Below, piece after piece: positions 1 to 9,382 of a stretch of 64,000 nt of DNA (positions are counted from its first letter, which is position 1; every line of letters starts with the position of its first letter). Both the position numbers and the translations under genes were made by a program. The notes below the pieces were generated by a model. That model was given only the letters and a program-made list of their open reading frames with translations, did not search any database and was not told the origin of the DNA. Source of the DNA: Sphingomonas gellani (GTDB taxonomy: Bacteria > Pseudomonadota > Alphaproteobacteria > Sphingomonadales > Sphingomonadaceae); assembly GCF_900110035.1 (NCBI RefSeq), contig NZ_FOCF01000001.1, positions 372,001 to 436,000 on the forward strand, in the 5' to 3' direction.

Positions 1-537
1 TGGTGCGACGGAATGGAGGTGACGCAGTTCACCTATTTCCAGCAGATGGGCGGTTTCGACATGAAGCCGGTCGCGGGCGAGCTGACGTACGGCCTGGAAC
101 GCCTCGCCATGTACATCCAGAACAAGGACAGCGTGTACGACCTGGCGTTCAACGACGCGGGCGTGACGTATGGCGACGTGTTCCTGGAGAATGAGCGCCA
201 GATGTCGAAATGGAATTTCGAGGTCGCCGACACCGACACGCTGTTCGACCTGTTCCGAAAGGCGGCCGCGGAGTGCGAGAACTGCCTGGCCCCGAAAGAC
301 GGAAGCGAACCCCTGCCGATCCCCGCCTATGAACAGGCGATCAAGGCCAGCCACACCTTCAACCTGTTGCAGGCACGTGGCGTGATCTCCGTCGCGGAGC
401 GGCAGGCCTATATCGGGCGGGTCCGCGACCTCGCAAAGGGCGCGTGCGGCGCGTACATGGCGAAGAACGGGTGGGCGGAGCCGGTACAGGCCCTGACGAC
501 GCGAAACGCTGCTGGACAGATGGAGAAGGTGGCGTGA
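1..537 (+). CDS. glyQ: Glycyl-tRNA synthetase alpha subunit, 5'-truncated by the window edge
   Basis: C-terminal 178 residues of the catalytic alpha subunit of the bacterial alpha2beta2 class II glycyl-tRNA synthetase, which attaches glycine to tRNA-Gly in the cytoplasm. The visible part opens in the conserved stretch [15 protein letters not shown]. It carries the class II motif 3 segment GLERLAMY at about visible residues 31-38. The family is usually close to 290 residues, so roughly the first 110 lie to the left of the window. The TGA stop overlaps the GTG start of glyS in a GTGA arrangement, which is consistent with translational coupling of the two subunits. Identification is by recognised family sequence and by the glyS neighbour. 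Confidence 0.97.
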   Translation, partial: WCDGMEVTQFTYFQQMGGFDMKPVAGELTYGLERLAMYIQNKDSVYDLAFNDAGVTYGDVFLENERQMSKWNFEVADTDTLFDLFRKAAAECENCLAPKDGSEPLPIPAYEQAIKASHTFNLLQARGVISVAERQAYIGRVRDLAKGACGAYMAKNGWAEPVQALTTRNAAGQMEKVA

Positions 538-2756
538 GCGACTTTCTGCTGGAACTCCGCTCCGAGGAAATCCCCGCGCGCATGCAGGACAAGGCGCGCG
601 AGGATCTCGCCCGCCTGTTCGCGGCCGAGCTGGACAAGGCGGGGCTGAAGGCGGCGGCGATCGTGACCTTCGCGACCCCGCGCCGACTGGCCCTGATCGC
701 GCGCGACCTGCCGCTCGAAACGCAGGCGGTTTCCGAAGAAGTGAAGGGCCCGCGCGCCTCCGCACCGCCGCAGGCGCTGGAAGGCTTCCTGCGCAAGACC
801 GGACTGGCGCGGGAGGATCTGGTCGAGCGCGATGGCGTGCTGTTCGCGGTGACGAACAAGCCCGGCCGCGCCACGGCGGAGGTGCTGGCGGAGGCTATTC
901 CGGCGATCGTCCGGGCCTTTCCGTGGCCGAAGTCCATGCGTTGGGGCGCGGCGTCGCGCTCGACCGAAAGCCCGCGCTGGGTGCGTCCGCTGCACGGCAT
1001 CGTCGCGTTGCTGGGAGAGGACATCGTCGCCCTTGAGGTGGCCGGCGTGACGGCAGGCGCGATGACGCTCGGGCACCGTTTCCACCATCCCGGTCCGATC
1101 ACGATCGGATCGGCGGCGGATTACGAGGAAAAGCTGCGCGCCTGCCACGTCATCGTCGACCATGACCAGCGTCGTGCGATCATCCGCGACCGCGCCACTG
1201 CGCTGGCGGCAGAGGCTGGGCTGACGCTGGTCGAGGACGAGGGGCTGGTCGCGGAGAATGCCGGCCTGACCGAATGGCCGGTGCCGCTGCTCGGCCGTTT
1301 CGACCCCGATTTCCTGGCCGTACCGCCGGAGGTGATCCAGCTGACCGCGCGGGTGAACCAGAAGTACTTCGTCTGCCGCGATGCCGCTGGTAAACTCGCG
1401 AACGCCTTCGTCTGCACCGCCAATATCGAGGCGAGCGACGGCGGTGCGAAGATCGTCGAGGGCAACCGCAAGGTGCTCGCCGCCCGCCTGTCGGACGCGC
1501 GGTTCTTCTACGACACCGATTTGAAGGTGCCGCTGGGCGAACAATCGGCCAAGCTGGCGAAGATCGTGTTCCACGAAAAGCTGGGCACCGTCGCCGACAA
1601 GGTCGATCGCGTAGCGAAACTGGCGCGCTGGCTGGTGGAGCAGGGGATCGTCGCCGGCGCCGATGCCGACCAGGCCGAGCGCGCCGCGCGTCTGGCGAAG
1701 GCGGACCTCGTCACCGGCATGGTCGGCGAGTTCCCCGAGTTGCAGGGCCTGATGGGCGGGTACTACGCCGCCGCGCAGGGCGAGGAGCCGGCGGTATCGG
1801 ACGCGATCCGCGACCATTACAAGCCGGTCGGGCAGGGCGACGACGTGCCGACCGCGCCGGTCACGCTGGCTGTCAGCCTGGCGGACAAGCTCGACACGCT
1901 CGCCTCATTCTTCGCGATCGGCGAACTGCCCACCGGGTCGAAGGACCCGTTCGCGCTTCGCCGCGCGGCGCTGGGCGTCATCCTGCTGATCGAGCGATCG
2001 GGCGTGCGCCTGCCGCTGTCGGCGGCGTTCGACGTGGCCGTGGGAGAAGTCGCACAGGCATTCGGTCATCGGCTGGCGATGCAGTTCGGCGGCGACCTGC
2101 TCGCCGCGTTCCAGAAGGCGGCGGGGGAGACGGGCGTCACGCGCGACATGCTCCAGGCGCTGCTGATCGATAGGCGGTTGCACGCGCATGAGGAGAACCC
2201 GGCGGTCGCCGCGTTCCTCGACACGTCCGGTCGAGCGGGACCGGCGCTGCTCGGCTTCTTCGCGGATCGCCTGAAGGTGCAGCAGCGCGAGGCAGGCGTG
2301 CGCCACGACCTGATCGATGCGGTGTTCGCGCTGGGCGGAGAGGACGATCTGGTCCGGCTTCTCGCGCGCGTCCGTGCCTTGCAGGCATTCGTCGGGACCG
2401 AGGATGGGGCCAACCTGCTCGCCGGATACAAGCGCGCGGCTAACATCCTGAAGAAGGAGGGCGTGGAGGGTCCGGCCTCTACCACCCCGCCCAGCTACGC
2501 GCCCGAGCCGGCCGAGGCGGCGTTGCACGCGGCCCTGGACCAGGCCGAACCGGCGGCAGCCGCAGCTGTGGCGCGCGAGGATTTCGAGGGCGCGATGGCC
2601 GCGCTCGCCAGCCTCCGCGCGCCGATTGATGCCTTCTTCGACGCCGTGACGGTGAACGATGCCGATCCGGCAAAGCGCGACTCGCGTCTGGCCCTGCTCG
2701 CCCGCGTGCGTGCCGCGGTCCGTTCGGTCGCCGATTTCGGCCGAATCGAAGGGTAA
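534..2756 (+). CDS. glyS: Glycyl-tRNA synthetase beta subunit
   Basis: Beta subunit of the tetrameric glycyl-tRNA synthetase, 740 residues. It supplies tRNA binding and the C-terminal anticodon-binding region, while GlyQ supplies catalysis. The start is the GTG at 534, because the protein then opens with [17 protein letters not shown], the typical GlyS N terminus, and the codon overlaps the glyQ stop. ATG codons further upstream lie inside glyQ. A linker rich in Ala, Pro and Glu follows about residue 640, and the protein ends in the helical C-terminal domain. A small hairpin follows the gene near 2774-2792. Confidence 0.97.
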   Translation: MSDFLLELRSEEIPARMQDKAREDLARLFAAELDKAGLKAAAIVTFATPRRLALIARDLPLETQAVSEEVKGPRASAPPQALEGFLRKTGLAREDLVERDGVLFAVTNKPGRATAEVLAEAIPAIVRAFPWPKSMRWGAASRSTESPRWVRPLHGIVALLGEDIVALEVAGVTAGAMTLGHRFHHPGPITIGSAADYEEKLRACHVIVDHDQRRAIIRDRATALAAEAGLTLVEDEGLVAENAGLTEWPVPLLGRFDPDFLAVPPEVIQLTARVNQKYFVCRDAAGKLANAFVCTANIEASDGGAKIVEGNRKVLAARLSDARFFYDTDLKVPLGEQSAKLAKIVFHEKLGTVADKVDRVAKLARWLVEQGIVAGADADQAERAARLAKADLVTGMVGEFPELQGLMGGYYAAAQGEEPAVSDAIRDHYKPVGQGDDVPTAPVTLAVSLADKLDTLASFFAIGELPTGSKDPFALRRAALGVILLIERSGVRLPLSAAFDVAVGEVAQAFGHRLAMQFGGDLLAAFQKAAGETGVTRDMLQALLIDRRLHAHEENPAVAAFLDTSGRAGPALLGFFADRLKVQQREAGVRHDLIDAVFALGGEDDLVRLLARVRALQAFVGTEDGANLLAGYKRAANILKKEGVEGPASTTPPSYAPEPAEAALHAALDQAEPAAAAAVAREDFEGAMAALASLRAPIDAFFDAVTVNDADPAKRDSRLALLARVRAAVRSVADFGRIEG

Positions 2757-2773
2757 TTGCCGCAATAGTGTCG

Positions 2774-2795
2774 CGCTACATCGCTGGTAGCGTTT
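2774..2795 (+). terminator. Possible weak terminator or leader hairpin between glyS and ppdK
   Basis: A perfect 6-bp stem, CGCTAC and GTAGCG, encloses a 7-base loop and is followed by TTT. It is nested in a second inverted pair, GTGTCGC (2768-2774) and GCGACAC (2804-2810). It could end the glyQS transcript weakly or act as an operator or leader structure for ppdK. The T-run is short, so this is a low-confidence call. Confidence 0.3.
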
Positions 2796-2861
2796 CCTTG
2801 CTTGCGACACCTATGCTGCTGTGCACAAACGGGTCAAAACACCCGGATGAGGACAACAGAC

Positions 2862-5564
2862 ATGGCGACCGTGACCACGCGTGACCCGGCCCAGCGTACG
2901 GACGAGCGCTATGTATATCGCTTCGGCGGGGGGGCGTCGGACGGCCGGGCGGGCGAAAAGAACCTGCTAGGCGGCAAGGGTGCGAACCTCGCCGAAATGG
3001 CATCGATCGGCCTGCCGGTGCCGCCGGGCTTCACGATCTCCACCGCCATGTGCACCCGCTATTACGAAGAGGGTGAGCGCTTCCCCGACAGCCTGCGCGA
3101 AGAGGTCGCCGGCGGGATCGCGCATATCGAGGGTGTGACCGGCAAGCGCTTCGGCGACGCGTCGGACCCGCTGCTCGTCTCGGTCCGCTCCGGCGCGCGC
3201 GTGTCGATGCCGGGCATGATGGACACGGTGCTGAACCTGGGCCTGAACGACCAGACGGTCGAAGGGCTCGCGTCCGGATCGGGCGACGCACGCTTTGCGT
3301 GGGACAGTTATCGTCGCTTCATTCAGATGTATGCCGATGTCGTGCTGGGCCTGGACCATGGCGCGTTCGAGGAAGCGCTGGAGGTGGCGAAGGAGGATCA
3401 GGGCTTCACGCTCGACACCGAATTGTCGGCGGACGACCTGCGCGCGCTGGTCGCGGAGTACAAGGCGCTGGTTCAGGCGGAATGGGGCAAGCCGTTCCCG
3501 CAGGACGTGCACGATCAGCTGTGGGGCGCGGTGGGCGCCGTGTTCGGATCGTGGCAGTCGGAACGCGCCAAGGTCTATCGCCGCCTGAACGACATCCCCG
3601 CCGGCTGGGGCACCGCCGTTAACGTGCAGGCGATGGTGTTCGGCAACATGGGCGAAACCAGCGCCACCGGCGTCGCCTTCACCCGCGATCCGTCGAAAGG
3701 CGACCGCGCCTATTATGGCGAGTTCCTGATCAACGCGCAGGGCGAGGACGTGGTGGCGGGCATCCGCACCCCGCAATATCTGACCCGCGCCGCGCGCGAG
3801 GACGCGGGGGCTCAGGCGGCGTCGATGGAGGAGGCGATGCCGGCGGTCTATGCCGAGCTGGCCGGCGTGTTCGACACGCTGGAGACGCATTATCGCGACA
3901 TGCAGGACATCGAGTTCACCGTGGAGCGCGGCACGCTGTGGATGCTGCAGACGCGGTCGGGCAAGCGCACCGCGCGCGCCGCGCTGAAGATCGCGGTGGA
4001 CATGGCGAACGAGGGGCTCATCAGCCGCGAGGAGGCGATCGGCCGCGTCGATCCGCAGGCGCTCGACCAGCTGCTCCACCCGACGCTGGATCCGCAGGCG
4101 ACCCGTGACGTGATCGCGCGCGGCCTGCCCGCCAGCCCCGGTGCGGCGTCGGGCGCGGCGGTGTTCGATGCCGACACGGCGGAGAAATGGGCGGCCGAGG
4201 GGAAGGCGGTGATCCTGGTCAGGACCGAGACCAGCCCGGAGGACATCCATGGCATGCACGCGGCAAAGGGTATCCTGACCGCGCGCGGTGGCATGACCAG
4301 CCATGCCGCGGTGGTGGCGCGCGGCATGGGGCGGCCATGCGTCTCCGGCGCTGGCGGCCTGTCGATCGACGCCAAGTCCGGACGGCTTCGCGTCGGCGGA
4401 CGTGAGGTGGCTCAGGGAGACACGCTGACGCTCGACGGCTCCACCGGAGAGGTCATGGCCGGTGAGGTCGCGACTGTGCAGCCCGAGCTGGCGGGCGACT
4501 TCGGCACCCTGATGGGCTGGGCCGATGGATGCCGGCGGATGAAGGTGCGGGCCAACGCAGAGACACCCGCCGACTGCAAGACCGCGCGTGAGTTCGGTGC
4601 CGAGGGCATCGGGCTTTGCCGCACGGAGCACATGTTCTTCGACGCAGCGCGGATCACCGCCGTGCGCCAGATGATCCTGGCCGCCGACGAGGCGGGCCGT
4701 CGTGCCGCGCTGGACAAGCTGCTGCCCGAACAGCGCGACGATTTCGCGGAGATCTTCCTGGTGATGGCGGGCCTGCCGGTGACCATCCGCCTGCTCGACC
4801 CGCCGCTGCACGAATTCCTGCCGCGCGAGGAGGCGGAGTTCGCGGAGGTCGCGGCGGCGGCCGGTACCGATGTGGAGACGGTGAAGCGCCGCGCCTCCGA
4901 CCTGCACGAGTTCAACCCGATGCTGGGTCATCGCGGGTGCCGGTTGGGCGTCACCTACCCGGAAATTTACGAGATGCAGGCGCGGGCGATCTTCGAGGCA
5001 GCGATCGATATCGCAGAACGGACCGGACGCGCGCCGGTGCCGGAGGTCATGATCCCGCTGGTCGCGACGCGGCGGGAACTGGAACTGATGAAGGCGGTGG
5101 TTGATCGCGCGGCGCAGACCGTCTTCGCGGAGCGCGGCCGCACGGTGAAGTATCTGGTCGGCACCATGATCGAACTGCCCCGCGCCGCGCTTAAGGCCGG
5201 GGAGATCGCGGAGGTGGGCGAGTTCTTCTCCTTCGGCACCAACGACCTGACCCAGACGACGCTGGGCGTCAGCCGCGACGACGCCGCGCGCTTCCTGTCG
5301 GCCTATGTCGAACAGGGCATCTATGCGCGTGACCCGTTCGTCAGCCTGGATGTGGATGGAGTGGGAGAGCTGGTGACTTTGGCCGTCGAGCGTGGCCGTG
5401 CGACGCGGTCGGACATCAAGCTGGGCATCTGCGGCGAACATGGCGGCGATCCTGCGTCGATCGCGTTCTGCGAGTCAGCCGGCCTGGATTACGTGTCCGC
5501 ATCGCCGTATCGCGTGCCGATCGCACGGCTGGCCGCGGCGCAGGCCGCGCTCAAGGCGCGGTGA
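2862..5564 (+). CDS. ppdK: Pyruvate, phosphate dikinase
   Basis: 900-residue enzyme interconverting pyruvate + ATP + Pi and phosphoenolpyruvate + AMP + PPi, used at the PEP-pyruvate node. The start at 2862 follows a GAGGACA ribosome-binding site and gives MATVTTRDPAQ. The domain order is as in the family. An N-terminal ATP-grasp region contains GGKGANLAEM. The swivelling phosphohistidine domain carries GGMTSHAAVVARG, with the carrier His at about residue 481. The C-terminal TIM barrel binds PEP/pyruvate and has GICGEHGGDP, with the catalytic Cys at about 857. The length is normal for bacterial PPDK. A 105-bp gap separates it from glyS, so it probably has its own promoter. A strong palindrome follows its stop codon. 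Confidence 0.97.
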   Translation: MATVTTRDPAQRTDERYVYRFGGGASDGRAGEKNLLGGKGANLAEMASIGLPVPPGFTISTAMCTRYYEEGERFPDSLREEVAGGIAHIEGVTGKRFGDASDPLLVSVRSGARVSMPGMMDTVLNLGLNDQTVEGLASGSGDARFAWDSYRRFIQMYADVVLGLDHGAFEEALEVAKEDQGFTLDTELSADDLRALVAEYKALVQAEWGKPFPQDVHDQLWGAVGAVFGSWQSERAKVYRRLNDIPAGWGTAVNVQAMVFGNMGETSATGVAFTRDPSKGDRAYYGEFLINAQGEDVVAGIRTPQYLTRAAREDAGAQAASMEEAMPAVYAELAGVFDTLETHYRDMQDIEFTVERGTLWMLQTRSGKRTARAALKIAVDMANEGLISREEAIGRVDPQALDQLLHPTLDPQATRDVIARGLPASPGAASGAAVFDADTAEKWAAEGKAVILVRTETSPEDIHGMHAAKGILTARGGMTSHAAVVARGMGRPCVSGAGGLSIDAKSGRLRVGGREVAQGDTLTLDGSTGEVMAGEVATVQPELAGDFGTLMGWADGCRRMKVRANAETPADCKTAREFGAEGIGLCRTEHMFFDAARITAVRQMILAADEAGRRAALDKLLPEQRDDFAEIFLVMAGLPVTIRLLDPPLHEFLPREEAEFAEVAAAAGTDVETVKRRASDLHEFNPMLGHRGCRLGVTYPEIYEMQARAIFEAAIDIAERTGRAPVPEVMIPLVATRRELELMKAVVDRAAQTVFAERGRTVKYLVGTMIELPRAALKAGEIAEVGEFFSFGTNDLTQTTLGVSRDDAARFLSAYVEQGIYARDPFVSLDVDGVGELVTLAVERGRATRSDIKLGICGEHGGDPASIAFCESAGLDYVSASPYRVPIARLAAAQAALKAR

Positions 5565-5570
5565 TCGGTC

Positions 5571-5610
5571 GAAGTGCCTCGCGCCCGATCATCGGCTCGC
5601 GAGGCACTTC
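5571..5610. terminator. Perfect 13-bp inverted repeat between two convergent genes
   Basis: GAAGTGCCTCGCG (5571-5583) is exactly repeated in reverse complement at 5598-5610. The 14-base spacer is itself partly palindromic (CCGATCATCGG). It sits 7 bp after the ppdK stop and 9 bp before the end of the opposing small gene, so it probably stops transcription from both sides. There is no T-run, so termination could be structural or Rho-assisted. Confidence 0.6.
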
Positions 5611-5618
5611 GGCGCGGT

Positions 5619-5975
5619 TCAGCGCCAGTCGAACCAGCCGCGACGCGGACGATCGGTCGGGTAGACAGTGCGACTGGCATAGGCCGGACGTGCTGCCGTG
5701 GCAGCGGTGGTGGTCGTAGCCGGCGTGACGGTTGCTGCCGTGACCGGGGCCGCTGCTGCCAGGCGGGCATGGTCGCGCTCGATTTCCGCGCGGCGGCGAT
5801 CCGCCTCCGCGATCCGCGCATCCGCGTCCTTGCGGTACACGGCATGCGCGTCCCTCTCGGCGACATAGCGTTCGCGCCAGCGTCGTCCGCCGGAATGGCT
5901 GGCAAGGCCCAGCAACCAGCCCGCGACCAGCACGAGTGCCAGCACGGCCCAGTGTGACGGCGTGTAGTACAACAT
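5619..5975 (-). CDS. Small membrane-anchored coiled-coil protein of unknown function
   Basis: 118-residue protein with one N-terminal membrane segment (about residues 8-26, AVLALVLVAGWLLGLA). A charged helical stretch rich in Ala, Glu, Asp and Arg follows (about 40-75), then an Ala/Thr/Pro linker and a short C-terminal tail ending GWFDWR. The start is the ATG at 5975, because AGGAGG lies 9 bases before it; the ATG at 5984 directly abuts that AGGAGG. I do not recognise a named family. The single membrane helix plus coiled coil suggests an inner-membrane tether or scaffold. It lies downstream of tadC on the same strand, but I see no evidence that it is part of the pilus machinery. A weak EcfG-like motif lies upstream. 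Confidence 0.6.
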   Translation of the reverse strand: MLYYTPSHWAVLALVLVAGWLLGLASHSGGRRWRERYVAERDAHAVYRKDADARIAEADRRRAEIERDHARLAAAAPVTAATVTPATTTTAATAARPAYASRTVYPTDRPRRGWFDWR

Positions 5976-6003
5976 GCTCCGCATCCTCCTGTTACGGGGG
6001 AAG

Positions 6004-6028
6004 AACGACCATGCGACGTGCTGGTTTC
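6004..6028 (-). promoter_or_regulatory. Weak candidate EcfG-type promoter
   Basis: Read on the minus strand this is GAAAC, 16 bases, CGTT, ending 28 bases before the ATG of the small membrane protein at 5975. The alphaproteobacterial general-stress sigma factor EcfG recognises GGAAC-N16/17-CGTT, so the -35 element has one mismatch. It is only suggestive. Confidence 0.25.
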
Positions 6029-6060
6029 CTGCTGCGCGCCGGCCGCCTCGCGCAGAGGTA

Positions 6061-7050
6061 TCAGCCGGTCAGGAAGCTGTCCTTGATCGAACACGCCGCC
6101 GGGCCGAGGATGACGACGAACAGGGTGGGCAGGATGAACAGGATCAGCGGGACGGTCATGATCGCGGGCAGGCGGGCGGCCTTTTCCTCCGCGCGCATCA
6201 TGCGCTCGTTACGGAACTCCGCCGACAGCACGCGCAGCGCGGAGGCGAGGGGCGTGCCGTATTTCTCCGTCTGGACCATGGTGGTGACGACGCCCTTGAT
6301 CGCGTCCAGGTCGATGCGCTGCGACAGGTTCTCGAACGCCTGACGCCGTTCGGTCAGGAAGCCCAGCTCGATGGCGGTCAGCGTGAATTCGTCGCCCAGT
6401 TCGGGATAGGCGCGACCCAGTTCGCGTGCGACCCGGCTGAACGCCGCATCCACGGTCAGGCCCGCTTCCGCGCAGATCACCAGCAGATCGAGGGCGTCGG
6501 GCAAACCCTTCCGGATCGCGTCGGACCGCTTGGTGATCTTGTTCTTCAGGAAGATGTCGGGCGCCTTGTAGCTCAGGATGAAGCTGCCCGCGACCAGCCC
6601 GTACCGCTTGATCTCCGACCAGTCGGCCCAGTAATCGGTGCCGTACACCCAGAACAGCATGATGCCGCCGAACACGATCGGCAGGACCAGCCGGCCAAAG
6701 ATCACCGCGACGGCCCAGTCCTTTGACCGGATGCCGGCCTGCATCAGCTTCTTCTGCGCATCCTTCAGCTGTTCGTCCTGCAGGACCTTCATGCGCGACA
6801 GCACGGACCGCATCTTGTCGGCCGTGTCGTTGCGCTGCACCAGCTTCGCGCGGCGCTTGGTCGACGCGGTGATGCCGGCCTTCAGCTGTTCGCGCCGGTC
6901 GTTCAGCGCCTTGACGCGCTTCGTCATCGGATTGCGTACGGTGGTGACGGCGTAGATCGCGAGCATGACCGCCATGGCGGCGACGCCGGACAGCAGCGTC
7001 GCGACCCAATAGACATCGATGCCGAGCAGGGTGGGGTTGTGCGGGGTCAT
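6061..7050 (-). CDS. tadC: Tad pilus inner-membrane platform protein TadC (type II secretion F family)
   Basis: 329-residue integral membrane protein, one of the two platform subunits that couple the cytoplasmic ATPase to assembly of a Flp/Tad pilus. It has an N-terminal membrane segment (about residues 10-36) and a basic cytoplasmic region. A paired hydrophobic stretch at about 115-165 precedes the T2SSF core, which has LPDALDLLVICAEAGLTVDAA at about residues 190-210. A C-terminal membrane helix, PAIMTVPLILFILPTLFVVI, completes it. It starts 7 bp after the tadB stop and is the last gene of the locus. The order CpaE-TadB-TadC and the sequence assign it as TadC (CpaH) rather than TadB. Confidence 0.92.
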   Translation of the reverse strand: MTPHNPTLLGIDVYWVATLLSGVAAMAVMLAIYAVTTVRNPMTKRVKALNDRREQLKAGITASTKRRAKLVQRNDTADKMRSVLSRMKVLQDEQLKDAQKKLMQAGIRSKDWAVAVIFGRLVLPIVFGGIMLFWVYGTDYWADWSEIKRYGLVAGSFILSYKAPDIFLKNKITKRSDAIRKGLPDALDLLVICAEAGLTVDAAFSRVARELGRAYPELGDEFTLTAIELGFLTERRQAFENLSQRIDLDAIKGVVTTMVQTEKYGTPLASALRVLSAEFRNERMMRAEEKAARLPAIMTVPLILFILPTLFVVILGPAACSIKDSFLTG

Positions 7051-7057
7051 GCCTGCC

Positions 7058-8032
7058 TCAGATCTCGAAATTCACCATCTTGGCCATGATGAAGGCGCCG
7101 ATGCCCATCCAGATCAGGCCGCCGATGCCCGCCACCATCAGGCGCGGATCGGCGAAGAAGCCCGCCATGTAGGGTGCGTTGATCATCCAGATCATGCCAA
7201 ACACGATGAACGGCAGCGATCCGACGATATAGGCCGACGCCTTGGATTCCGACGACATGGCCTTGATCTTCAGCTTCATCTGCCCGCGCTGGCGCAACAC
7301 GGTGGCGAGGTTGGCCAGCGTTTCGGCCAGGTTGCCACCCGTCTCCCGCTGGATCGCGATGCTGATGACGAAGAACTGGAATTCCGGCGTGCCCAGCCGA
7401 TCCGCCGTTTCCTGAAGGGCGGCATCCATCGATCGGCCGATCTTCATCTTGTCGCTGACGGATCGGAATTCGTCACCGACCGGCCCGTCCACTTCCGCGC
7501 CGACGACCGCGATCGTCTCGCTGATCGGCAGGCCGGAGCGAAGGCCGCGCACCAGCAGTTCGATGGCATCGGGAAACTTGGCGGTGAAGCGGTTGATTCG
7601 CCGCTTGATCTGCATGCCGACCGCATAATGCGGTATGGCACCGCCGATCGCTAGGCCGGCCAGCAACGCCAGCAGCAGCGGCAGGCCGCGTAGCCACAGC
7701 AGCAATGCGACGGCGACCGCGATACCGGCGGTGGCCATGCCATATTGGCTGACCGTCCAGCTGCGGCCGGTCATCGTCAGGCGCTTGGCGAGCAGGGCCG
7801 GGTTGGGCAGCAGGCGGCCGAACGCCTGGTCCATGCGGGTGTCGCGATTGGCGGTGATGCGGCGCATCTGGGCCTCCGCCGCAGCGACGGCACTGGTGTT
7901 GTGCCGCCCACGCACCGCCGCCAGCCGGCGATTGCCCGCGCGTGCCGCGTTCGGACCGGAAAAGGCGAAGAACAGCATGCCGATCACGGCCAGCGAGCCC
8001 ATCGCCATCACCATCATCGGCAACATCTGCAT
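7058..8032 (-). CDS. tadB: Tad pilus inner-membrane platform protein TadB (type II secretion F family)
   Basis: 324-residue partner of TadC in the inner-membrane platform of the Tad pilus. It has an N-terminal membrane helix (about residues 5-25), a soluble arginine-rich segment, and a double hydrophobic hairpin at about 95-140. The T2SSF core contains FPDAIELLVRGLRSGLPISE and the family motif ETGGNLAETL. Two C-terminal membrane helices follow. It lies 53 bp after the cpaE stop. In most related loci a TadA/CpaF ATPase gene sits exactly in that space, and here there is none. Confidence 0.93.
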   Translation of the reverse strand: MQMLPMMVMAMGSLAVIGMLFFAFSGPNAARAGNRRLAAVRGRHNTSAVAAAEAQMRRITANRDTRMDQAFGRLLPNPALLAKRLTMTGRSWTVSQYGMATAGIAVAVALLLWLRGLPLLLALLAGLAIGGAIPHYAVGMQIKRRINRFTAKFPDAIELLVRGLRSGLPISETIAVVGAEVDGPVGDEFRSVSDKMKIGRSMDAALQETADRLGTPEFQFFVISIAIQRETGGNLAETLANLATVLRQRGQMKLKIKAMSSESKASAYIVGSLPFIVFGMIWMINAPYMAGFFADPRLMVAGIGGLIWMGIGAFIMAKMVNFEI

Positions 8033-8085
8033 CGTGTCGACCTTGCTTCCCTGTCGCTCGTCCAGTCTCCCTTAGGAGCCGGGTA

Positions 8086-9381
8086 TTACTTCTTCTTGCC
8101 GTCGCGCTTCGGCATCAGCGATTTGAACTGCAGCTTGCCAATCAGCGATGTGCCCTTGCCCGCGCCGTTCCCCTTCGCCTCGGGTGCGGGAAGGTCCGGG
8201 CCGCCATCGCTGGCCGACACCAGCCGGTGAGCCAGATCGACCAGCGGCGCCACGGTCTTGGAATTCTTCCCCGCCTCCGCCAGCGGCTTGCCGAGCTTGG
8301 CGGCCTGTGCGGCCAGTTTCTGGTCGAAGCCGATCGTGAAATCGATGCGGCGCTCGATCGAACCCTCGAAATCCTTGCGGCTGATCTCCAGCTGGTTGCC
8401 GGCCTGGACCTTGTTGGCGACGACGAACACCTGCGTCTGCGGGGCGTTGGAGCGTAGCCAGGACAGGATGCGGATCGTGTCGCGCGCCGCCGCCAGCGTC
8501 AGTTCGGTGACCACCACCGCAATCTGTATGTCGCTGATCAGGTGGGGATGCTGCACCAGCATGCCGCGCGGCAGGTCGACCACCGTCGCCTCGAACGCGG
8601 CGCGCATCTCCTCCTGCAATTGGAAGAAGGCGCTGCCGTCGGTAACCAGCGGCGAGTTGATCGGTGCCTCCGCGCTCAGCACCGCAAGCTTTTCGGACGC
8701 CTTCACCATGGCGCGCTCGATGAACAGGCCGTCGATGCGGCTGGGGTTCTCGATCGCGTCGGTCAGGCCCCGGCCGGGTTCCAGGTCGAGCGACAGCGCG
8801 CCTGTGCCGAAATGCACGTCCAGGTCGAGCAGCGCCGTGGCCCGGCTTTCCCTTTCGGACACGAGCCAGGCGAGCGACGTGGCGACGCTGGACGCGCCGA
8901 CACCGCCCCGCGTGCCGATCACCGCGATGGCGGCATGCGGCCGGTCGGCGGAAGTATCCGCATGCTTGGGCGCGTTCAGCATGGCCTGTGCGTGGCCGAG
9001 TGCCTCGCGCAGCATGTCGGGGTTGAGCGGCTTCAGCAGGTAATCCTGAATGCCGCTCGCCAGCAGGTCGCGGTACAGGCGGACATCGTTCACCTGACCT
9101 GCCGCGATCACCACAGTGCCGGGCTCGCACACCTCGGCCAGACCGTTGATGTCGTTCAGCGGATCGCCGCTTTCGGCCAGGTCGACGAACAGGATCTGCG
9201 GGCTGGCCGACACGGACAACGACTGCACCGCATTGCGCAGGCCGCCCTTGTTGACCTTGTCCGGCGACCAGCCGAGTTCGGTGACCACCGGGCGCAGCGT
9301 CTCTGCGGTGTTCTCGTCGCAGACAAAGGCGGTGAAGGGGTCGCGGTGGCCGGCACCGGCGGGTTTCCAGGGGGCGTTCAT
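8086..9381 (-). CDS. cpaE: Tad pilus polar-localisation ATPase-like protein CpaE/TadZ
   Basis: 431-residue protein that positions the Tad machinery at the cell pole. Residues 15-135 form an atypical receiver-like domain. From about 150 there is a MinD/ParA-type P-loop fold with GTRGGVGASS (156-165), followed by LLDLDVHFGTG and VVDLPRGM. The P-loop lacks the usual lysine of KGGxGKT, as in many TadZ proteins, so it may bind nucleotide without being a normal ATPase. The C-terminal tail is basic (PKRDGKKK). The gene starts 1 bp after cpaD ends, which fits operon transcription. Confidence 0.93.
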   Translation of the reverse strand: MNAPWKPAGAGHRDPFTAFVCDENTAETLRPVVTELGWSPDKVNKGGLRNAVQSLSVSASPQILFVDLAESGDPLNDINGLAEVCEPGTVVIAAGQVNDVRLYRDLLASGIQDYLLKPLNPDMLREALGHAQAMLNAPKHADTSADRPHAAIAVIGTRGGVGASSVATSLAWLVSERESRATALLDLDVHFGTGALSLDLEPGRGLTDAIENPSRIDGLFIERAMVKASEKLAVLSAEAPINSPLVTDGSAFFQLQEEMRAAFEATVVDLPRGMLVQHPHLISDIQIAVVVTELTLAAARDTIRILSWLRSNAPQTQVFVVANKVQAGNQLEISRKDFEGSIERRIDFTIGFDQKLAAQAAKLGKPLAEAGKNSKTVAPLVDLAHRLVSASDGGPDLPAPEAKGNGAGKGTSLIGKLQFKSLMPKRDGKKK

Positions 9382-9382
9382 A

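Noticed and set aside
2967..5441. Long open reading frame of 824 codons antisense to ppdK
   Set aside because: It is a by-product of high GC content. The protein is rich in Arg, His and Gln without a domain, and ppdK on the plus strand is complete and well supported.
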